In this document: one piece after another, positions 5,020-8,451 of the stretch
Layout: each line of letters opens with the position of its first letter
Position numbering within the stretch: the first letter of the stretch is position 1
DNA from: an uncultured Clostridia bacterium
GTDB lineage: Bacteria; Bacillota; Clostridia; Christensenellales; Borkfalkiaceae
Length of the DNA: 8,451 nt
NCBI GenBank assembly: GCA_937888935.1
Contig: CALARO010000087.1
Coordinates: 1-8,451 of the forward strand
Direction of reading: 5' to 3'
Position numbers and translations under genes: made by a program
The notes under the pieces: model-generated
What the model was told of the DNA's origin: nothing
The model's input: the letters and a program-made list of their open reading frames with translations, nothing else
Database searches by the model: none

Positions 5020-7545
5020 TTACTTCGTAACTTTCACGTTCTGTTCAAGGTGTTCCGCTTCTTTGTAGGGGCGTACCAGCAGGTACACGATACCCGCAAT
5101 CAGCGCAAGGGCGATGATGAACGAGAACACACCCCAGAAGTTGCCAGCCTTACCTGCAAACATTGAGAACACGTTGTAGAAGATGAACGAAATCACATAC
5201 GCAAAGCCGCATTGATATCCGATTGCACCCCAAGTCCACTTCGGGTTGTTCATTTCACGCTTGATCGCGCCGATAGCCGCGAAGCAAGGTGCGCAAAGCA
5301 GGTTGAAGATAAGGAACGAATAGCCGCTGATCTTCGTGAACGCCGCAGCGATACCTGCGCTGTCGCCGTACAGAATACCCATCGTAGCCACGATGTTTTC
5401 CTTTGCCACAAGTCCGGTAACCGAAGCCACAGTCGCTTCCCAGTTGCCAAATCCAAGGGGAACGAAAATCCATTGCAAAGCTTTACCGATTTTCGCAAGA
5501 ATACTGCCTTCGATCGCTTCTTCGTCAAGGAAGCCGAACGCGCCATCTGCCCAGCCAAGGCGGCTCAAGAACCAGATCACAACGGTGGAAAGCAAGATGA
5601 TCGTACCCGCTTTCTTAATGAACGACCAGCCTCTTTCCCACATGCTGCGCAGCACGTTTTTCACGGAAGGAAGGTGGTATGCGGGAAGTTCCATAACGAA
5701 CGGCGCAGGATCGCCCGCAAAGGCTTTTGTCTTTTTCAGAATGATACCGGAAATAACGATTGCCGCCATGCCGAGAAAGTACGCCGAAGGGGCTACCCAC
5801 CACGAATTTTCTCTGAACACAATGCCCGCGATCATCGCGATAAACGGTACTTTCGCGCCGCAAGGGATAAACGTTGTGGTCATAATCGTCATACGTCTGT
5901 CGCGCTCGCTTTCAATCGTTCGCGAAGCCATAATGCCGGGGATACCGCAACCCGTGCCGATCAGCATAGGAATGAACGATTTACCGGATAAGCCGAATTT
6001 ACGGAAAATTCTGTCGAGTACGAACGCGATACGCGCCATATACCCGCAGCCTTCAAGGAAGGCAAGGAAGATGAAGAGTACGAAAATCTGAGGTACGAAG
6101 CCGAGTACCGCGCCTACGCCGCCGATGATACCGTCTACGAGAAGGCTTTCAAGCCAGGGCGCGCAATTCGCTTTTTCCAACCCTTCGCTGACGAGTGCGG
6201 GAATACCCATCACCCATACGCCGTAATTTGCGGGATCGGGTTCTGCAAATTCGTATTCTACAAGCACTTCGGTAACGCCTTGCAGATCTTCATACGTAGC
6301 TTTCGCTTCGTCTTCCACAAGCGTTTCTTCGTCTACTACGGTGTAGGTAATTTCTGCAGAACCGGGAATTGCTTCCACGTCTGCGATAAACGATTCAACC
6401 GCCGCTTTTGCCGCGTCTACGTCGAATTCTTCGCTTTCGGTATCAATCGCCGCCGTCAAAGCGTCAAGCTTTTCCTGTGCATAACCGTTTTCTTGCGCAA
6501 AGTCTATGTAAGCCGAAAGGACTTCGTCTGCGCCGCTGTAATCTTTAACGGCCGCTTCGTATTTCTTTTCGCCGATGCCGAGAAGGTGGAAGCCGTCGCC
6601 GAACACGCCGTCGTTCACCCAGTCGGTAGCCCAGCCGCCCACCGTGGTTACGGAAATAAAGTATACAAGGAACATAATCACCGCGAAGATAGGCAATGCC
6701 CAGATGCGGTGCGTTAAAACGCGGTCGATCTTGTCGGACGTCGTCATCTTCACCTTGCTCTTTCTCTTGTAGCAAGCTTTGATCACTTCGCCCACGAATA
6801 CGTAGCGTTCGTTGGTGATAATGCTTTCCGCGTCGTCGTCAAGCTCTTTTTCCGCCGCAACGATGTCCGTTTCGATATGATTGAGCGTTTCCTGGGGCAG
6901 GTTAAGCTTCGCGCGCGCCTTTTCGTCGCGTTCGAAGAGTTTCACCGCGTACCAACGCTGCTCGTTTTCGGGCAGGTTATGTACGGCCGCTTCTTCGATG
7001 TGCGCAATCGCGTGTTCCACAACGCCCGAATAGGTGTGGTGCGGAACGGTTTTGCCCGCTTTCGCCGCCGCGATCGCCGCTTCCGCCGCTTCCATAATGC
7101 CTTCGTTTTTCAGGGCGGAAATTTCCACCACTTTGCAGCCGAGCTGACGGGAAAGTTCGTCGATATTGATCTTATCGCCCGCCTTTCTCACAACGTCCAT
7201 CATGTTGATGGCGATCACCACGGGCAAACCCGCTTCCATCAGCTGCGTGGTAAGATACAGGTTTCTTTCCAGGTTCGAGCCGTCTACGATGTTTAAAATC
7301 ACGTCCGGCTTCTCGTCGATAAGGTAGTTTCTCGCAACCACTTCTTCGAGCGTGTAGGGGGAAAGCGAATAAATACCGGGAAGGTCGACAACCGTCACGC
7401 CTTCGTGTTTTTTCAGCTTGCCTTCTTTCTTTTCCACGGTAACCCCGGGCCAGTTACCCACGAATTGGTTCGAGCCGGTAAGGGCGTTGAACAACGTGGT
7501 TTTGCCGCAGTTGGGGTTGCCCGCGAGAGCAATTCTTATATCCAT
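5020..7545 (-). CDS. feoB: Ferrous iron transporter FeoB
   Basis: The product is 841 aa, longer than the common 650-770. FeoB imports Fe(II) across the cytoplasmic membrane under the control of its N-terminal G-protein domain. All G motifs are intact: G1 GNPNCGKT at 9-16, the G2 region GNWPGVTVE at 30-38, G3 DLPG at 54-57, G4 NMMD at 114-117 and G5 SAL at 142-144. A helical spacer domain follows to about residue 270. The membrane part starts near 280. It holds GCGYMARIAFVLDR (498-511) and the Cys gate GTGCGIPG (529-536), then PCGAKVPF (560-567) and a late LCAPC segment. Between the first membrane helix and the next, about residues 318-445, lies an acidic extracytoplasmic insert. The C-terminus is a short charged cytoplasmic tail. 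GGAGG lies six bases before ATG 7545. It is third in the feoA-feoA-feoB operon, 66 bp after the second feoA. Confidence 0.97.
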   Translation of the reverse strand: MDIRIALAGNPNCGKTTLFNALTGSNQFVGNWPGVTVEKKEGKLKKHEGVTVVDLPGIYSLSPYTLEEVVARNYLIDEKPDVILNIVDGSNLERNLYLTTQLMEAGLPVVIAINMMDVVRKAGDKINIDELSRQLGCKVVEISALKNEGIMEAAEAAIAAAKAGKTVPHHTYSGVVEHAIAHIEEAAVHNLPENEQRWYAVKLFERDEKARAKLNLPQETLNHIETDIVAAEKELDDDAESIITNERYVFVGEVIKACYKRKSKVKMTTSDKIDRVLTHRIWALPIFAVIMFLVYFISVTTVGGWATDWVNDGVFGDGFHLLGIGEKKYEAAVKDYSGADEVLSAYIDFAQENGYAQEKLDALTAAIDTESEEFDVDAAKAAVESFIADVEAIPGSAEITYTVVDEETLVEDEAKATYEDLQGVTEVLVEYEFAEPDPANYGVWVMGIPALVSEGLEKANCAPWLESLLVDGIIGGVGAVLGFVPQIFVLFIFLAFLEGCGYMARIAFVLDRIFRKFGLSGKSFIPMLIGTGCGIPGIMASRTIESERDRRMTIMTTTFIPCGAKVPFIAMIAGIVFRENSWWVAPSAYFLGMAAIVISGIILKKTKAFAGDPAPFVMELPAYHLPSVKNVLRSMWERGWSFIKKAGTIILLSTVVIWFLSRLGWADGAFGFLDEEAIEGSILAKIGKALQWIFVPLGFGNWEATVASVTGLVAKENIVATMGILYGDSAGIAAAFTKISGYSFLIFNLLCAPCFAAIGAIKREMNNPKWTWGAIGYQCGFAYVISFIFYNVFSMFAGKAGNFWGVFSFIIALALIAGIVYLLVRPYKEAEHLEQNVKVTK

Positions 7546-7611
7546 ATTGTGCCTCCGTTTCAGATTTTTTAATGATTTTTTCGATTTGGTTTAAAGAATT
7601 TTTGCTTGCGC

Positions 7612-7839
7612 TTACGCTTCTTCCACAAGAATTTTTTCCGCGTCCGCTTTTCTCAGCGACAGTTCGTAATCGCGAAGCGTGATCTGAATGGGATCGCCGA
7701 GCGGCGCTACCTTTCTTATGGTAACCACCGTGCCTTTCGTGATGCCCATGTCCATGATCCGCCGTTTGATCGCGCCTTCGCCTTCGATCTTCACTACTTT
7801 AAGAGTCGAGCCGATTTTGCTTTCTTTCAACGTCTGCAT
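7612..7839 (-). CDS. feoA: FeoA-type SH3-like protein (second in operon)
   Basis: The product is 75 aa, the usual FeoA size. FeoA is a small cytoplasmic SH3-like protein that supports FeoB, probably by contacting its cytoplasmic domain. Visible family features are RRIMDMGITKGT (26-37), the VAPLGDPIQI strand (44-53) and the closing LSLRKADAEKILV (60-72). ATG 7839 is chosen because GAAGGAGAA stands six bases upstream; a longer in-frame reading from 7902 would run through the ribosome binding site and give a non-family N-terminus. It follows the first FeoA gene by 62 bp and precedes feoB by 66 bp. Confidence 0.92.
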   Translation of the reverse strand: MQTLKESKIGSTLKVVKIEGEGAIKRRIMDMGITKGTVVTIRKVAPLGDPIQITLRDYELSLRKADAEKILVEEA

Positions 7840-7901
7840 TGTGTTTTCTCCTTCTGCTTTTTTTGTTTTATATATGTACGCTGCGCATAAACGCAACGAC
7901 A

Positions 7902-8114
7902 TTATACGTAAATTTTCTGCGCCATTTCTTTGGCGAGCGCAACGCGCGTGTCTTTCACGTTCACGATCACGTTCCCCGCCATTGACGTCACCACCGTCAC
8001 CGTGCCGCCCACCACGAAGCCGAGATCGGATAAATGCTTCTTCATTTCGGGAAGCCCGCCGATCTTTTTAATGATATTTTCTTCGCCCGCGTTCGCCATC
8101 AATAAAGGCATCAT
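7902..8114 (-). CDS. FeoA-type SH3-like protein (first in operon)
   Basis: The product is 70 aa. It belongs to the FeoA family but to the clostridial type that opens with MPLLMANAGEEN, followed by IIKKIGG (14-20), LGFVVGGTVTVV (31-42), NVIVNVKD (48-55) and RVALAKEMAQKIYV (57-70). Two different FeoA proteins before one FeoB is common in Clostridia, and the pair may act together on FeoB. ATG 8114 is used because AGGAG (8124-8128) lies nine bases upstream; the next ATG at 8111 is also possible, and GTG 8144 would put the ribosome binding site inside the gene. It is first in the operon, with a leader of about 85 bases containing one of the two palindromic operators and the end of the other. Confidence 0.9.
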   Translation of the reverse strand: MMPLLMANAGEENIIKKIGGLPEMKKHLSDLGFVVGGTVTVVTSMAGNVIVNVKDTRVALAKEMAQKIYV

Positions 8115-8147
8115 GTTTTTCTTCTCCTGTTTTTCTTGTCGCACTAA

Positions 8148-8163
8148 GTTAGCTTTTGCTAAC
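8148..8163. promoter_or_regulatory. Metalloregulator operator palindrome 2 (leader of feo operon)
   Basis: GTTAGC-TTTT-GCTAAC is a perfect inverted repeat with 6-bp arms. It is nearly identical to the palindrome at 8182-8197, with centres 34 bp apart. The TTAG...CTAA halves resemble DtxR/IdeR/MntR-type operators (TTAGG...CCTAA) and do not resemble a Fur box. It lies in the feo leader, upstream of the first ribosome binding site. Confidence 0.75.
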
Positions 8164-8181
8164 CTTTCGCCCGAAAATTTA

Positions 8182-8197
8182 GTTAGCCTTTGCTAAC
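8182..8197. promoter_or_regulatory. Metalloregulator operator palindrome 1 (at feo transcription start)
   Basis: GTTAGC-CTTT-GCTAAC is a perfect 6-bp-arm inverted repeat immediately downstream of the feo -10 (which ends at 8206), so it overlaps the first transcribed bases. A repressor bound here would block initiation or early elongation when iron or manganese is plentiful. The regulator is inferred from the motif; no regulator gene is present in the window. Confidence 0.78.
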
Positions 8198-8205
8198 CAT
8201 TATTT

Positions 8206-8234
8206 ATTATATGCATCGGCGGGGGGAATGTCAA
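8206..8234 (-). promoter_or_regulatory. Perfect consensus promoter of the feo operon
   Basis: On the - strand TTGACA (8234-8229), a 17-bp spacer and TATAAT (8211-8206) match the housekeeping sigma consensus at every position. The spacer contains a run of C. Predicted transcription start is near 8199, directly against the first palindrome. This promoter should be very strong when the repressor is absent. Confidence 0.92.
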
Positions 8235-8252
8235 GAAAAAATAAGGGGTTTT

Positions 8253-8280
8253 GTGAAAAAAAATAAAAAAATTTTTTCAC
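8253..8280. other. A/T-rich inverted repeat between feo promoter and right-end element
   Basis: GTGAAAAAA (8253-8261) pairs with TTTTTTCAC (8272-8280) around a ten-base A-rich loop. On the - strand it includes the stop codon of the small ORF at 8277-8414. It could be a weak terminator in either direction, but with only two G-C pairs the stem is poor. Long A and T tracts here may also bend the DNA upstream of the feo promoter. Confidence 0.4.
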
Positions 8281-8414
8281 GGCAATTTTTGCGGAAAACG
8301 CGCGGTTTTTTGTTGTAAAATCAAAAAAAGTGTGATATACTTAAGGCGATACCGCGCAGAACGCATCTGAAAGATTTTGCGGGCATCTGCTTGCAAATTT
8401 TCGTCATATTGCAT
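8277..8414 (-). CDS. Possible 45-aa ORF with good ribosome binding site, unknown
   Basis: AAGGAG (8425-8420 on the - strand) lies five bases before ATG 8414. The 45-codon frame starts MQYDENLQADARKIF and ends at TGA 8279-8277. The first half is charged, a short hydrophobic patch (YITLFLILQ) follows at about 26-34, and the end is basic. I recognise no family. The coding-like start is in the same stretch as a long inverted repeat and an opposite-strand promoter, so the ORF may be an accident within a repeat or RNA element. The ribosome binding site and spacing are its only positive evidence. Confidence 0.3.
   Translation of the reverse strand: MQYDENLQADARKIFQMRSARYRLKYITLFLILQQKTARFPQKLP
8313..8341 (+). 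promoter_or_regulatory. Good + strand promoter with extended -10, leading off the right edge
   Basis: TTGTAA (8313-8318), a 17-bp spacer and TATACT (8336-8341) with TG one base upstream (TGATATACT, extended -10). Predicted start is near 8348. It points away from the feo operon, toward sequence whose next gene is outside the window. No ORF with a ribosome binding site follows on this strand before 8451. Confidence 0.6.
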
Positions 8415-8441
8415 AAAAACTCCTTGAAATACTGCGGTATT
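8348..8441. other. Structured element bounded by inverted repeat: possible small RNA or dispersed repeat
   Basis: ATACCGC (8349-8355) is complementary to GCGGTAT (8434-8440), extendable to nine pairs with G-U at both ends, closing a domain of about 77 bases. Inside are a direct repeat of GCATCTG (8363-8369 and 8383-8389), a local CAGA/TCTG hairpin, and near the end a local AATAC/GTATT hairpin. The + strand promoter at 8313-8341 would start transcription at the first arm. No known RNA family is recognised. The window holds only one copy, so a dispersed repeat cannot be confirmed. Confidence 0.35.
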
Positions 8442-8451
8442 CCTACGTCGA

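Noticed and set aside
5212..6091. Long + strand open frames opposite feoB
   Set aside because: They are antisense shadows of the feoB coding frame, lack ribosome binding sites, and show no family features.
7869..7896. Possible internal - strand promoter (TTGCGT, 16 bp, TATATA) between the two feoA genes
   Set aside because: Both hexamers are weak, and the operon already has a perfect promoter upstream.
7840..7902. Longer second FeoA starting at 7902
   Set aside because: The extension runs through the ribosome binding site at 7846-7854 and gives a non-family N-terminus.
8115..8144. Earlier GTG start for the first FeoA
   Set aside because: The AGGAG ribosome binding site would lie inside the gene, and the added residues do not fit the family.

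Overview
The window reads as a chromosomal segment from a Gram-positive bacterium of the Clostridia. Four things point there: the ComEC-HolA pair, a CdaA-type diadenylate cyclase, a two-FeoA plus FeoB operon with a clostridial FeoB-associated Cys-rich protein, and clean AGGAG-type ribosome binding sites. Heavy use of GCG, GGC and CGC codons next to A/T-rich intergenic gaps suggests an uncultured gut lineage such as the Christensenellales. That placement is an inference, and no marker here proves it.

Left half (1-4457, all + strand). The window opens inside comEC (DNA-uptake channel), which stops at 542 without the usual C-terminal metallo-beta-lactamase domain. holA (605-1594, DNA polymerase III delta) follows, with an extended -10 promoter so close to the ATG that the mRNA should be leaderless or nearly so. 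Next comes cdaA (1637-2518, c-di-AMP synthase). It overlaps by ATGA a 34-codon ORF (2515-2619) that looks like only the membrane anchor of CdaR, with no YbbR domains. An aspartokinase catalytic domain lacking ACT domains (2689-3546) and an alpha/beta-hydrolase esterase (3618-4457) follow. A 13-bp hairpin at 4485-4520 separates this half from the convergent right half.

Right half (8234-4534, - strand). This is a ferrous-iron uptake operon. A perfect consensus promoter (TTGACA, 17 bp, TATAAT; 8234-8206) is followed immediately by two GTTAGC-N4-GCTAAC palindromes, likely operators for a DtxR/MntR-like metalloregulator. Then come two feoA genes, feoB with a large acidic extracytoplasmic insert, a strong hairpin terminator, and a FeoB-associated Cys-rich membrane protein with an unusual Ala/Lys/Glu-rich tail.

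Right end (8235-8451). No known gene was recognised. This stretch holds an A/T hairpin, a good + strand promoter whose predicted start coincides with the arm of a long-range inverted repeat, and, on the opposite strand, a 45-codon ORF with a good ribosome binding site. It may be a dispersed repeat, a small RNA or a microprotein gene.

The most unusual points are the minimal CdaR, three proteins or partners reduced at domain boundaries on one strand (ComEC without its MBL domain, CdaR without YbbR, aspartokinase without ACT), the leaderless holA promoter, the feo control region and the right-end element.
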